Below are positions 44,740 through 53,086 of a stretch of DNA of 64,000 nucleotides, piece after piece. The DNA comes from Bacillus sp. X1(2014). Lineage in GTDB: Bacteria > Bacillota > Bacilli > Bacillales_B > DSM-18226. Each line of letters starts with the position of its first letter. The first letter of the stretch is position 1. The stretch lies in the NCBI RefSeq assembly GCF_007678255.1, contig NZ_VEED01000002.1, positions 496,001 to 560,000 of the forward strand, read 5' to 3'. Below the pieces are notes generated by a model. That model was given only the letters and a program-made list of their open reading frames with translations, was not told the DNA's origin and searched no databases. Made by a program: the position numbers and the translations under genes.

Positions 44740-45441
44740 ATGAAAAGTACTAAATTAATGGACTCATTTAAGGAAGCAGTCTCAGACATTCAAGATGGTT
44801 CAACAATAATTGTCGGCGGATTTGGTTTATGTGGTATTCCAGAGTATGCCATTCAAGCACTGAAGGAAAAAGGATCAAAAAATTTAACAGTCGTAAGTAA
44901 TAATTGCGGTGTGGATGACTGGGGTTTAGGTCTCCTCCTAGCAAATAAACAAATAAAAAAAATGGTGTCTTCGTATGTCGGAGAAAATAAAATCTTTGAA
45001 CAACAGTTTCTAAGCGGTGAACTGGAAGTCGAATTAACCCCACAAGGGACCCTTGCGGAGCGCATCCGGGCAGGCGGTGCAGGCATTCCTGGGTTTTATA
45101 CAGCTACTGGCGTTGGTACCCCGATAGCAGAAGGAAAAGAAGTGAAAGAATTTGACGGAAAAATGTATTTGCTTGAACGTGGAATCGTTGGAGACTATGC
45201 TCTTGTAAAAGCATGGAAAGCAGATACACTCGGAAACCTTGTTTACAGAAAAACGGCAAGGAACTTTAATCCCCTCGCTGCTATGGCAGGCCGGATTACG
45301 ATTGCGGAAGTTGAAGAAATAGTTGAACCAGGTGAACTTGATCCGAATGAGATTCATACACCAGGCATTTATGTACAACGAATTCTATTAGGCACTAATT
45401 ATCAAAAGAAAATTGAGCGGCGTACGGTTGTCCGCGTGTAA
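44740..45441 (+). CDS. scoA: 3-oxoacid CoA-transferase subunit A
   Basis: A 233-residue alpha subunit. The glycine loop reads [13 protein letters not shown] (about 23-35), and [16 protein letters not shown] lies near 122-137. With ScoB it moves CoA from succinyl-CoA to acetoacetate. In this position it completes tyrosine degradation, and it may also serve the HMG-CoA lyase cluster. A gap of 149 bases separates it from hmgA; I see no clear terminator there. Confidence 0.93.
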   Translation: MKSTKLMDSFKEAVSDIQDGSTIIVGGFGLCGIPEYAIQALKEKGSKNLTVVSNNCGVDDWGLGLLLANKQIKKMVSSYVGENKIFEQQFLSGELEVELTPQGTLAERIRAGGAGIPGFYTATGVGTPIAEGKEVKEFDGKMYLLERGIVGDYALVKAWKADTLGNLVYRKTARNFNPLAAMAGRITIAEVEEIVEPGELDPNEIHTPGIYVQRILLGTNYQKKIERRTVVRV

Positions 45442-45465
45442 CCTACCCATAAGGAGCAGAGCAAT

Positions 45466-46122
45466 ATGAATGATCTACGGTTAACCATTGTAAGAAGAGC
45501 AGTAAAAGAGATTAAGGACGGTATGAATGTTAATCTCGGAATCGGGATGCCGACTTTGGTAGCCAATGAAATTCCGGCGGATATAAATGTTTTATTACAG
45601 TCAGAGAACGGTTTACTAGGAATTGGCCCCTATCCTCTTGATGGTCAAGAAGATCCCGATTTAATTAATGCAGGAAAAGAAACGATTACAACTGTACTTG
45701 GATCTTCGTTTTTTGATAGTGCCGAATCATTTGCGATGATTCGCGGCGGCCATATTGACTTAGCCATTCTTGGCGGCATGGAAGTTTCTGAAAACGGTGA
45801 CCTTGCTAATTGGATGATTCCAGGAAAAATGGTTAAAGGCATGGGAGGTGCAATGGACCTCGTCAATGGTGCCAAACGGTTAGTTGTGATTATGGAACAT
45901 GTAAACAAGCATGGGGATTCTAAAATCAAAAAAAATTGCTCTCTTCCCCTAACAGGAAAACAAGTCGTGCACCGGCTAATTACTGATTTAGCTGTATTTG
46001 ACTTTACCCCTTCAGGCATGGTCCTTATTGAAACGCAGCCAGGTGTAACTGTGGAAGAAGTTAAGGAAAAAACAGAAGCACAATTTACTGTTTCGCCTAA
46101 AATGTTAGTACAAATTAAATGA
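45466..46122 (+). CDS. scoB: 3-oxoacid CoA-transferase subunit B
   Basis: A 218-residue beta subunit carrying the catalytic Glu in [13 protein letters not shown] (about 43-55). [17 protein letters not shown] and [18 protein letters not shown] are typical. It follows scoA by 24 bases with a GGAG site. Confidence 0.95.
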   Translation: MNDLRLTIVRRAVKEIKDGMNVNLGIGMPTLVANEIPADINVLLQSENGLLGIGPYPLDGQEDPDLINAGKETITTVLGSSFFDSAESFAMIRGGHIDLAILGGMEVSENGDLANWMIPGKMVKGMGGAMDLVNGAKRLVVIMEHVNKHGDSKIKKNCSLPLTGKQVVHRLITDLAVFDFTPSGMVLIETQPGVTVEEVKEKTEAQFTVSPKMLVQIK

Positions 46123-46162
46123 TAAGAACAGAAAAAGTTTACATAAATGAGGAGGTTTATTT

Positions 46163-47131
46163 ATGTCAAATCATGTACAACCAGGGGAATTTACTATTGG
46201 AACTGTAAGCGAAAACTGGACTGAGGATGCCCTTTTTTACGAGTATAGTACTGCTGCTGATCCAATTGGCAGTGGGATTACTAGTCCGATCCCACCTAAA
46301 GAATTTGCACCTGAACTATATAATTCAGGAGAAACTCGTATGATATCACTGGATTTATCTAATGAGCTGAAAACCAAATATCCAGCAACGAGCCCCTCCC
46401 TCCTTGCACATTTTATCCGAATTAATGAAGGCGATTCGATTCATACACAACCAAACGCAACCAGTGAATTATATTATATTATTTCCGGGGCCGGCACAAC
46501 TGAGGTCAACGGTCAAAAAATCAGTTGGAAAAAAGGTGACTTTTTAACACTTCCATCTGGATCAGTAAGCCATCATATAGCAGCGGAGGATTCGACGATT
46601 TACTATATTTTGGATACTCCCCTTCTTGATTATTTGGGAGCTAAAGCAACAGAAGCACGTTTTAAACCGACACTTTATACAGCGGAACGGGCGAAAGCAA
46701 AATTAGATGAAGTAGCTAATGCACCCGATGCCCATTTAAAAAATCGTATCTCCATCTTGTTAAATAATCAAAATTTCGAACAAACTTTAACCATTACGCA
46801 TGTGTTATGGGCAATGTTTGGTATTGTTCCCGCAGGCGCCAACCAAGCTCCACACAGTCATAAATCAGTTGCACTTGACTTTGTTGCCTATGCTGCACCT
46901 GGGACATATACATTAGTTGGGGATAAGGTAGACCCTCTCACAAAACAAATCATTGATCCGTTTCGGATTGACTGGGTAACAGGAAAAGCCTTCGTTACCC
47001 CACCAGGGCTATGGCACTCTCACCACAATGAATCAGGGGAACCAGCATTCATTATCCCGATCCAAGATGCAGGTTTGCAAACCTACCTTCGTACTTTGGA
47101 TATCCAATTTACTCATTATGATGAGGAATAG
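46163..47131 (+). CDS. Bicupin protein, possible ring-cleavage dioxygenase
   Basis: A 322-residue protein with two cupin folds. The first shows SELYYIISGAGTTEVNGQ (near 101-118) and LPSGSVSHHI. The second shows QAPHSHKSVALDFV (near 229-242) and TPPGLWHSHHNES, whose histidines could bind Fe(II). The layout resembles gentisate and salicylate 1,2-dioxygenases, but homology is weak by eye. Position after scoAB suggests a link with aromatic ring degradation. GAGGAGG precedes the ATG. Confidence 0.7.
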   Translation: MSNHVQPGEFTIGTVSENWTEDALFYEYSTAADPIGSGITSPIPPKEFAPELYNSGETRMISLDLSNELKTKYPATSPSLLAHFIRINEGDSIHTQPNATSELYYIISGAGTTEVNGQKISWKKGDFLTLPSGSVSHHIAAEDSTIYYILDTPLLDYLGAKATEARFKPTLYTAERAKAKLDEVANAPDAHLKNRISILLNNQNFEQTLTITHVLWAMFGIVPAGANQAPHSHKSVALDFVAYAAPGTYTLVGDKVDPLTKQIIDPFRIDWVTGKAFVTPPGLWHSHHNESGEPAFIIPIQDAGLQTYLRTLDIQFTHYDEE

Positions 47132-47159
47132 AAGTATTCAATAAAAGAGGAAAAACAGA

Positions 47160-47393
47160 ATGAGAGTGGCTAAGTTTTGTGAGCGAAACATTAAAGTTAC
47201 CGATGCGGACAAAGTCATTGAGCTTCTTCGCCTGCATGATCATAATGACGTAGATGTTAGAATTGTAGACTGTTTTAGAAGGTGTTTAGAATGTAGAGTA
47301 AGGCCGTTTTGCCGTATTCAATTAACAACCATCGAGGCTGATGATGCTGAAAGCTTGATAAATAAGATCCTTCAAACTGTTAAACCGATTTAA
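47160..47393 (+). CDS. DUF1450 small cysteine protein, second copy
   Basis: A 77-residue relative of the protein at 39495-39749: VAKFCERNIKV at the N-terminus and CFRRCLECRVRPFC in the middle. Last gene of the aromatic operon and followed by a strong terminator. Function unknown; a redox or metal-delivery role for the dioxygenases can be imagined but not shown. Confidence 0.75.
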   Translation: MRVAKFCERNIKVTDADKVIELLRLHDHNDVDVRIVDCFRRCLECRVRPFCRIQLTTIEADDAESLINKILQTVKPI

Positions 47394-47427
47394 GTAAGCC
47401 CCAAAAAGCCAACGCGACCAAAATCAC

Positions 47428-47460
47428 ACCCAAGTGCGGATTAATGCACTTGGGTCTTTT
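47428..47460 (+). terminator. Terminator of the tyrosine/acetoacetate operon
   Basis: ACCCAAGTGC / GCACTTGGGT perfect 10-bp stem, 8-base loop, then CTTTT. Confidence 0.88.
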
Positions 47461-47654
47461 CACGTTGGACAGTTCAGTAGTGTTGAATAAGATTTTGATT
47501 ACCAAATAGAGGTTGAAATAGTGAGGAAAAATGAGACAGTTTATAGGAGTACCATGAAATATACGAATAAGAGCTTCATAATAGAATAGAATTACGCTTT
47601 CAATTATACTCATGATTAGGATGTAAGCAATTTTGGAAGAAAGTAGGACTATAT

Positions 47655-48092
47655 ATGCTATTTTATGTGTTTGCAATACTTGTTATTGTGCTAGACCAGC
47701 TTTCTAAATATTTAATTCGGGCCTACATTGACATCAATCAGACATTTACATTATGGGGAATTCCACTTACACATATCGAAAATAGTGGGATGGCAAGAGG
47801 TTTATTTCAAGGCCATGCACGGCTCTTCGGAGTTTTGGGTGTGTTGTTTGTGATAGGTGTTTTATATTATCGGAGGACCGAAGAAATGAAGGGTGCACTT
47901 ATTGATAGTAGTTTAGGATTCCTAGTCGGAGGAGCAATTGGAAATGGTATTGATCGACTTTTGTTTGGACAGGTAACAGATTTTATCATTCGCTCTGGCG
48001 GCATCCTTAACTTGGCCGACCATGCTATTGAGATCGGGGTGTTCCTGCTTCTTATTTACGGAGTCGTTAGCTGGTTGAAAAATAAACACTAA
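47655..48092 (+). CDS. lspA: Signal peptidase II (lipoprotein signal peptidase)
   Basis: A 145-residue membrane protease with four hydrophobic segments. The catalytic aspartates lie in GNGIDRLLFGQVTDFI (about 98-113) and NLADHAIEIG (about 119-128). LDQLSKYLIR near the N-terminus is typical. It stands alone here, not in the ileS-lspA-rluD context common in Bacilli, so it may be a second copy. It is convergent with fdhD. Confidence 0.93.
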   Translation: MLFYVFAILVIVLDQLSKYLIRAYIDINQTFTLWGIPLTHIENSGMARGLFQGHARLFGVLGVLFVIGVLYYRRTEEMKGALIDSSLGFLVGGAIGNGIDRLLFGQVTDFIIRSGGILNLADHAIEIGVFLLLIYGVVSWLKNKH

Positions 48093-48095
48093 AGA

Positions 48096-48125
48096 GGACC
48101 AAAAGATAACTTGGTCCCTCTCTAT
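48096..48125 (+). terminator. Terminator between convergent lspA and fdhD
   Basis: AGAGG-ACCAA / TTGGT-CCCTCT stem with one bulge, in the 82-base gap. Either gene could use it. Confidence 0.5.
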
Positions 48126-48174
48126 AATCAATAAAAGCTAATCTATAAAAGCATTTTCAATTTATTTAGACTCC

Positions 48175-48996
48175 CTATAAAAAGGATGATGATGAACGAT
48201 TGTATTCAATGCCTTGAATGCGCTCCTGATGGGTATAAACATTAAAACCGTTAGATCGGATAAAGCCAACTGCTGTAATTCCAAGTTCATCTGCTAAATT
48301 TATTGCAAGATTGGTAGGGGCAGATTTTGAAAGAATAATCCCTACACCAATTTTGGCTGCTTTTAGTAACACCTCGGATGAAATTCGGCCACTGAAAGCT
48401 ATGATTTTATCTTTTAGAGGTATTCGGTTAATCAAGCAATAGCCAAATAGTTTATCAAGGGCATTATGTCGACCGATATCTGTTCTTGCCGCCACAATTC
48501 CATCCTTCGTACATAAGGCTGCATTATGGACCCCACCTGTCTGTCGAAAATGTGAAGAACTTTCCTGCATTTGCTTCATTAACTCCCGACACTGTTCCGG
48601 TGTAAGCGTCATTGTTGTCATCACCGTTTTAGCTGTCTTAACATCGTTATGAAAGTAAAATTGCCGTCCCTTTCCACAACAAGAACCAATAAATCTCTTA
48701 GAATGGAAATCTTTTTGGAGCGAATGTTTATTCACAAGATCTACATAAGCAAAACCCTTTTCTTCATCAATATGGATTGAGTGAATATCTTGATAGACTC
48801 GAATGACACCTTCTGAGGCTAGAAAGCCAACCACCAATTCTTTCAATTCAGAAGGGGTACATACAATGGTGGCAAACTCCGTTCCATCTAAAATAATTGT
48901 TAGGGCAGATTCGACTGCAATGTCATCCTCTTCCTCTATGAAGTTATGTCCATTGTACTTGACAATATTTTGAGAAGTAGTAATTTCCTTAAACAA
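48175..48996 (-). CDS. fdhD: Formate dehydrogenase accessory sulfurtransferase FdhD
   Basis: A 273-residue FdhD, which passes sulfur to the molybdenum cofactor of formate dehydrogenase. The reactive cysteine pair is in IGSCCGKGRQ (near 106-115). RTDIGRHNALDKL and SGRISSEVLLKAAKIGV follow. I choose a TTG at 48996 since AAAGGGG lies 8 bases upstream and the length then fits the family; the longer frame to 49158 would run inside the dehydrogenase gene. Confidence 0.9.
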   Translation of the reverse strand: MFKEITTSQNIVKYNGHNFIEEEDDIAVESALTIILDGTEFATIVCTPSELKELVVGFLASEGVIRVYQDIHSIHIDEEKGFAYVDLVNKHSLQKDFHSKRFIGSCCGKGRQFYFHNDVKTAKTVMTTMTLTPEQCRELMKQMQESSSHFRQTGGVHNAALCTKDGIVAARTDIGRHNALDKLFGYCLINRIPLKDKIIAFSGRISSEVLLKAAKIGVGIILSKSAPTNLAINLADELGITAVGFIRSNGFNVYTHQERIQGIEYNRSSSSFL

Positions 48997-49027
48997 ATTC
49001 CGTGCCCCTTTCCATGATTTTTTCCCC

Positions 49028-51385
49028 TTAACCAACTTCTGTTTCAAGATCAGCAATCGGCTTTTCAAGATATTGGGTATCTTTCCGTGCATGATATCGC
49101 TCTGCTTTTTCCACATTAACGGTGATGTTGTAATCCGGAATGCCTGCAAATTTCTCATAACGTCCGCGCGGCAGCAAGTAGTTCCCTTCTGGGAAATGAA
49201 CTTCTAAATTTCCTTGCGCAATATCAACAAACTTAGCCGTACCTTGGAAGACGCCAAAGCCATTATAAACAACAATTCCTTCGCCTTCAGCAATGCTTAA
49301 TTTTTGTCCATCCACAGGACTCATTAATACATCATAACGACCTGCACCGTTTAACGGATCGACTTCTTTATATACCATCGAGTTAAACTGCTTGCCACGG
49401 CGGGATGTAATAATAAATTGTTCAGGCTTTTTATTTAAATCAGGAATATCAACCGGAATTAAGGTACCTCTGCCATCCGGAGTTGGACAAATTCCATCTT
49501 CACATAACCAAGCGCCGCCCCACTGGAACACGTCTCCTTGCTTTTTCAAATGCTGGATGCCGTCGTAATCAGGATTTGCCTTGGCAATTTCCACACGTAT
49601 GGCTTGACCGTCTGCAAAATCAACCAATTGGGCTGTTTCTGGTTTCACACGCTTCGCAAGATCCAGATAAATCTTCCATTCTGTCCGTGCCTCTTCAATC
49701 ATGTTCTTGTTACCTGTAATTTCAGGAGAGAAGTAAACCATCCGTTCGGTGGATGTACTTGTGCCCCCTCCTTCTTGCTCATAACGCGTTTTCGCCGGTA
49801 ACACGATGACGGCTTCTTTCGCATCGACTAATGTTGATGTGTTTAAAATAATATCTTGATGGACCCGAATCTCCAGTTCGGATAAGGCTTCTTCAATAAA
49901 ATCAGGGTCTGGCATCGTTTCTAAGAAATTACCACCAGAAAGGTAATATAATTTCACTTTCCGCTCATGATCTTCTGGAAGAACAATGTTTTCTAGTGTG
50001 ACGCCAACGATATCACCCTGCCACTTTGGCAAGTCAAATCCCCAAAGCTTTTCAATTCGTTCTGCATTTTTTTCGTCCCAGCCTCCTCCAGGTAAAACAA
50101 ACGGGTCTGCCCCCATTTCTCCGCTGCCTTGCACACTCGAGTGTCCACGGAACGGCATAAGACCAGCGTGCTTTCGCCCTAAGTGTCCACGCAGGAGTGC
50201 CAGGTTTGCGACTTGAGAGATATTGTCAGTTGCAAAGGAGTGCATTGTCAGGCCAAGCGCCCACGCATAAACTGCATTTTTGCTGTTTGCTAGAAGTTCA
50301 GCTAATTCTATGATTCTTTCTTTTGAAACGCCTGAAGACTCGATGATATCTTTCCAAGATTGTTCTTGGACTTTTTTCTTCAGTTCTTCGTAACCGTTTA
50401 CATGTTCCTCTACGAATTCATGGTTAATCGCTGAACCATATGCTTTTTCTTCCATATCAAACCAATGCTTCATGATCCCATGCATAAAAGCTATATCCCC
50501 ACCGATGTTGACTTGATAGAAATCATCAGCAATTTTTGTTCCGAATAAGGCGGACTCTGGGTTTGACGGAATCCAATACTGATCCATAGCTGGTTCACGA
50601 TATGGGTTAACCACAATGATTTTGGTCCCTTTTTTCTTTGCTTCAAGCATATATTTTGAAGATACAGGTGATGAGTTCGAAGCGACACTTCCCCAAAACA
50701 ATAAGACATCTGTTCCAATCCAATCTAGATAATTGGATGTTGAAGCTCCCACACCAATGGAACGTTTTAAAGCTGTTTTACTTGGAGCGTGACAAATACG
50801 GGAAGCGTTATCAATATGATTCGTCCCAAGAAACCGTGCGACTTTCGCTGCAACATAATAGCTTTCGTTTGTAATTCCTCGAGCGGTTAAATAGAATGCA
50901 TATTGTTTCGGATCCAACTTCTTCATTTTTTCTGCAATGAGATCTATTGCGTCATCCCATGTAATCCGTGAAAATTTACGTTCCCCTTTACGTCGAATCA
51001 TTGGATAAGGGATCCGACCCAGCTTACGAAGTTCAGTGCTATCATATTTCCTTAGCTGATCAATGTCTGCATGCAGAATTTCAGGTGGAATCGCAGGCAT
51101 TGTATTAAGGCGAAGCACATTCAAACGTGTGGTGCAAACGTGTGGTCCATCCAATGTTTGGTCATATAACCCTGACACACCAAGTGCACAACCGTCACAA
51201 ACCCCTTTCGTAATAATCCGTGTGGCATAGCCGATATTATCTTTATTTTCCCAAGCGATTTTCATCGTATCGCGGATATGCTGCGGTTTAATCTTTCCTA
51301 ATCCAAATGGAATCGGGCTTACCCAGTATTTAGGAGCAGGTAACTTTGCCTTTTTTTGTGGTCCTGGATGTTGCGTTTTCCCCAT
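49028..51385 (-). CDS. Molybdopterin oxidoreductase, formate dehydrogenase-like (FdhF/YdeP type)
   Basis: A 785-residue molybdopterin enzyme. Near the N-terminus CDGCALG and VCTTRLN provide cysteines, consistent with a single cluster at most. NASRICHAPSKTALKRSIG (near 206-224) is the molybdopterin region, and RGHSSVQGSGEMG (near 415-427) is typical of the YdeP/FdhF group. The C-terminal domain holds FIITSRRGKQFNSMVYKE and LPRGRYEK. No in-frame TGA is seen, so it is not a selenoenzyme. GAGGAGG lies 8 bases before the ATG at 51385. fdhD follows closely and a hairpin leader precedes it. Substrate is probably formate, by fdhD association. Confidence 0.85.
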   Translation of the reverse strand: MGKTQHPGPQKKAKLPAPKYWVSPIPFGLGKIKPQHIRDTMKIAWENKDNIGYATRIITKGVCDGCALGVSGLYDQTLDGPHVCTTRLNVLRLNTMPAIPPEILHADIDQLRKYDSTELRKLGRIPYPMIRRKGERKFSRITWDDAIDLIAEKMKKLDPKQYAFYLTARGITNESYYVAAKVARFLGTNHIDNASRICHAPSKTALKRSIGVGASTSNYLDWIGTDVLLFWGSVASNSSPVSSKYMLEAKKKGTKIIVVNPYREPAMDQYWIPSNPESALFGTKIADDFYQVNIGGDIAFMHGIMKHWFDMEEKAYGSAINHEFVEEHVNGYEELKKKVQEQSWKDIIESSGVSKERIIELAELLANSKNAVYAWALGLTMHSFATDNISQVANLALLRGHLGRKHAGLMPFRGHSSVQGSGEMGADPFVLPGGGWDEKNAERIEKLWGFDLPKWQGDIVGVTLENIVLPEDHERKVKLYYLSGGNFLETMPDPDFIEEALSELEIRVHQDIILNTSTLVDAKEAVIVLPAKTRYEQEGGGTSTSTERMVYFSPEITGNKNMIEEARTEWKIYLDLAKRVKPETAQLVDFADGQAIRVEIAKANPDYDGIQHLKKQGDVFQWGGAWLCEDGICPTPDGRGTLIPVDIPDLNKKPEQFIITSRRGKQFNSMVYKEVDPLNGAGRYDVLMSPVDGQKLSIAEGEGIVVYNGFGVFQGTAKFVDIAQGNLEVHFPEGNYLLPRGRYEKFAGIPDYNITVNVEKAERYHARKDTQYLEKPIADLETEVG

Positions 51386-51442
51386 TTTCATTTCCTCCTC
51401 AATCATGTCTATTGCAATTACTATTTTTTTCAATAAAAAACC

Positions 51443-51496
51443 ACCTAAGATAATATTCATCCGTTAAAACGGACAAATAGCTCTAGGTGGTTAGTC
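51443..51496 (-). terminator. Branched hairpin terminator or attenuator before the dehydrogenase gene
   Basis: On the minus strand AACCACCTA pairs with TAGGTGGTT, followed by TTTT, with an inner TCCGT/ACGGA hairpin. It lies about 60 bases before the start. It may end the DUF2294 transcript or act as an attenuator of the dehydrogenase gene. Confidence 0.6.
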
Positions 51497-51555
51497 TTTA
51501 ACAGGGTCGCTGTCAAGTGCCAACAATATGTAGTTAAATAATGTTTCCATTGAAA

Positions 51556-51930
51556 TTAACTTTTTAAGTTAAACTTTTCTTCGATATCTTGATCAAACAC
51601 GAAGATTGACATCCCCATGTCGTCTTCAATATCAATATCCACAAAGACACGAATGAATTTTACACCAAGTAATTCTTCCATTTCCTGAGGATAGTTTTTT
51701 TTATAAATCTCCTTGACCATTTCAGTACGAGCAGATCGTAACATTTGTTTCCCATCTTCAGCTGAAGCAATAAATTTTTCTATAGGAGATAAATTTCCCT
51801 CTAATTCACAAATTGCCCAGTTCTTACAAAACTTTGTTCGAACTTGACTAGGGCCTTTACCCATATGACGTTTTCTATAGGCGCGAACAATATTACTAAA
51901 TTCTGCTTCATATTTATTCACATGACTCAA
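51556..51930 (-). CDS. DUF2294 protein
   Basis: A 124-residue protein of the DUF2294 family: an N-terminal GKGPSQVRTKFCKNWAICELEG (near 24-45, in pieces GKGPSQVR and CKNWAICELEG) and MVKEIYKKNYP near 89. Such genes are often found beside formate-dehydrogenase-like genes in Bacilli. A TTG at 51930 is the first start; a GTG three codons later is possible. Function unknown. Confidence 0.75.
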   Translation of the reverse strand: MSHVNKYEAEFSNIVRAYRKRHMGKGPSQVRTKFCKNWAICELEGNLSPIEKFIASAEDGKQMLRSARTEMVKEIYKKNYPQEMEELLGVKFIRVFVDIDIEDDMGMSIFVFDQDIEEKFNLKS

Positions 51931-52225
51931 CTCACTTGTTTTTACTCAATGTTATCACAGTGTTAATGTTGTTTATTCTATAAGTATACTATATAACGGA
52001 ATAAAAAGAAAAACCATTGTTTTTGACTCTTAATGAAGAAAAAAGTTTGTTCCACCCTTTATTTTTTCTATAATGACTTAGGAACTATATCCAACTGTAG
52101 CCAGAACTTACAACAAATATGCCATCAACTACTAGATTAATAATAACTAGTAGTTGATGGCTCGTATCGTTTCCTAATCAATGAAGGTTTTCCTTTAGAT
52201 TTAAATTTTTCTTCCCCAAATCTCC
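51931..52225. other. Intergenic stretch with a long perfect hairpin
   Basis: No gene seen. A perfect 15-bp stem (52121-52135 with 52147-52161, 11-base loop) lies about 65 bases beyond the FAD-synthetase-like gene on the minus strand and may end that operon, although its T tract is weak. Confidence 0.55.
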
Positions 52226-53050
52226 TCAAGCAAATATTTTAGAATAAGCGGTTATGGTCGTTCGTTCACGCCATATAATAGATATTTTACCTCGAATGTT
52301 CTCATCTATCTTCGTAACAAATTGAAGAAATGGATGGCCATTTTCTTGCACTACCATGATCCCTGCCGGAGTCAACTTTCCATTATGCTTAATCGTAATG
52401 TCATACTTGCCTTGACTAGGAAGTGTAAAGTACGGCATTGGCCTAAGACGTATACCATCCCATTCACATTCCACTTCATAATAACTTCCCAGATATTCAG
52501 GAAGAACTGCTACATCTCCATTCAATAATTTTTCTCGAATGAGTGTAGAACTTATTTTCTCTCCCTGAAACTCTACTTTAGGAACTTTTGTTACATCAAT
52601 AAGTGAACTGAAATCCCTAATTAGAACATCCATATTCCCCAATCCTCTTATGCCGTATGTAAAATCAAAACCAGCAACAGCATGGATCACACCCAATCCC
52701 ATTAAATAGGTTTCCACGAATTGTTCTGGTGAGAGCATGGAGAACTCCTGATCAAATTTGACAATGTAAAATGTATCCACCCCAAGGGATGAAAGTACTT
52801 TTTCTTTCATTGATATAGGTGTTAAATAATCTACTTTCTTTTTACCATTTGATAAAACAAATTTAGGATGTGGAAAAAAGCTCATAACCGAAAGTGGCGT
52901 TCTTTTTTCCCTTGCTTTTTGGAAAGCGGTCCTTATCACTTCTTGATGTCCAAGGTGTATGCCATCAAAAAAACCAAGTGCCATGACATTCGATTTAGCT
53001 TTTTGCTGCCATTCGGCCAAATTTTGACGGTTTAAATAGATGGTTTCCAT
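52226..53050 (-). CDS. FAD synthetase-like protein (RibF family, nucleotidyltransferase domain)
   Basis: A 274-residue RibF/RibC-type protein. The adenylyltransferase motif MALGFFDGIHLGHQEVI (near 23-39) and ISSTLIREKLLNGDV (near 165-179) are intact. The C-terminal part is degenerate and lacks the riboflavin-kinase PTAN motif, so it probably makes FAD from FMN only. It lies 36 bases after the HpaB-type gene in the same operon, so it may keep up FAD supply for that FADH2-using monooxygenase (inference). This would be a paralog beside the housekeeping ribC. Confidence 0.8.
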   Translation of the reverse strand: METIYLNRQNLAEWQQKAKSNVMALGFFDGIHLGHQEVIRTAFQKAREKRTPLSVMSFFPHPKFVLSNGKKKVDYLTPISMKEKVLSSLGVDTFYIVKFDQEFSMLSPEQFVETYLMGLGVIHAVAGFDFTYGIRGLGNMDVLIRDFSSLIDVTKVPKVEFQGEKISSTLIREKLLNGDVAVLPEYLGSYYEVECEWDGIRLRPMPYFTLPSQGKYDITIKHNGKLTPAGIMVVQENGHPFLQFVTKIDENIRGKISIIWRERTTITAYSKIFA

Positions 53051-53086
53051 GCTATCACCTTTCTTTTTCTGATTATGCTTGACGTT

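Noticed and set aside
49028..51385. Selenocysteine-containing formate dehydrogenase
   Set aside because: The 785-codon frame is fully open without an in-frame TGA, so it is not a selenoprotein despite the tRNA-Sec fragments in the window.
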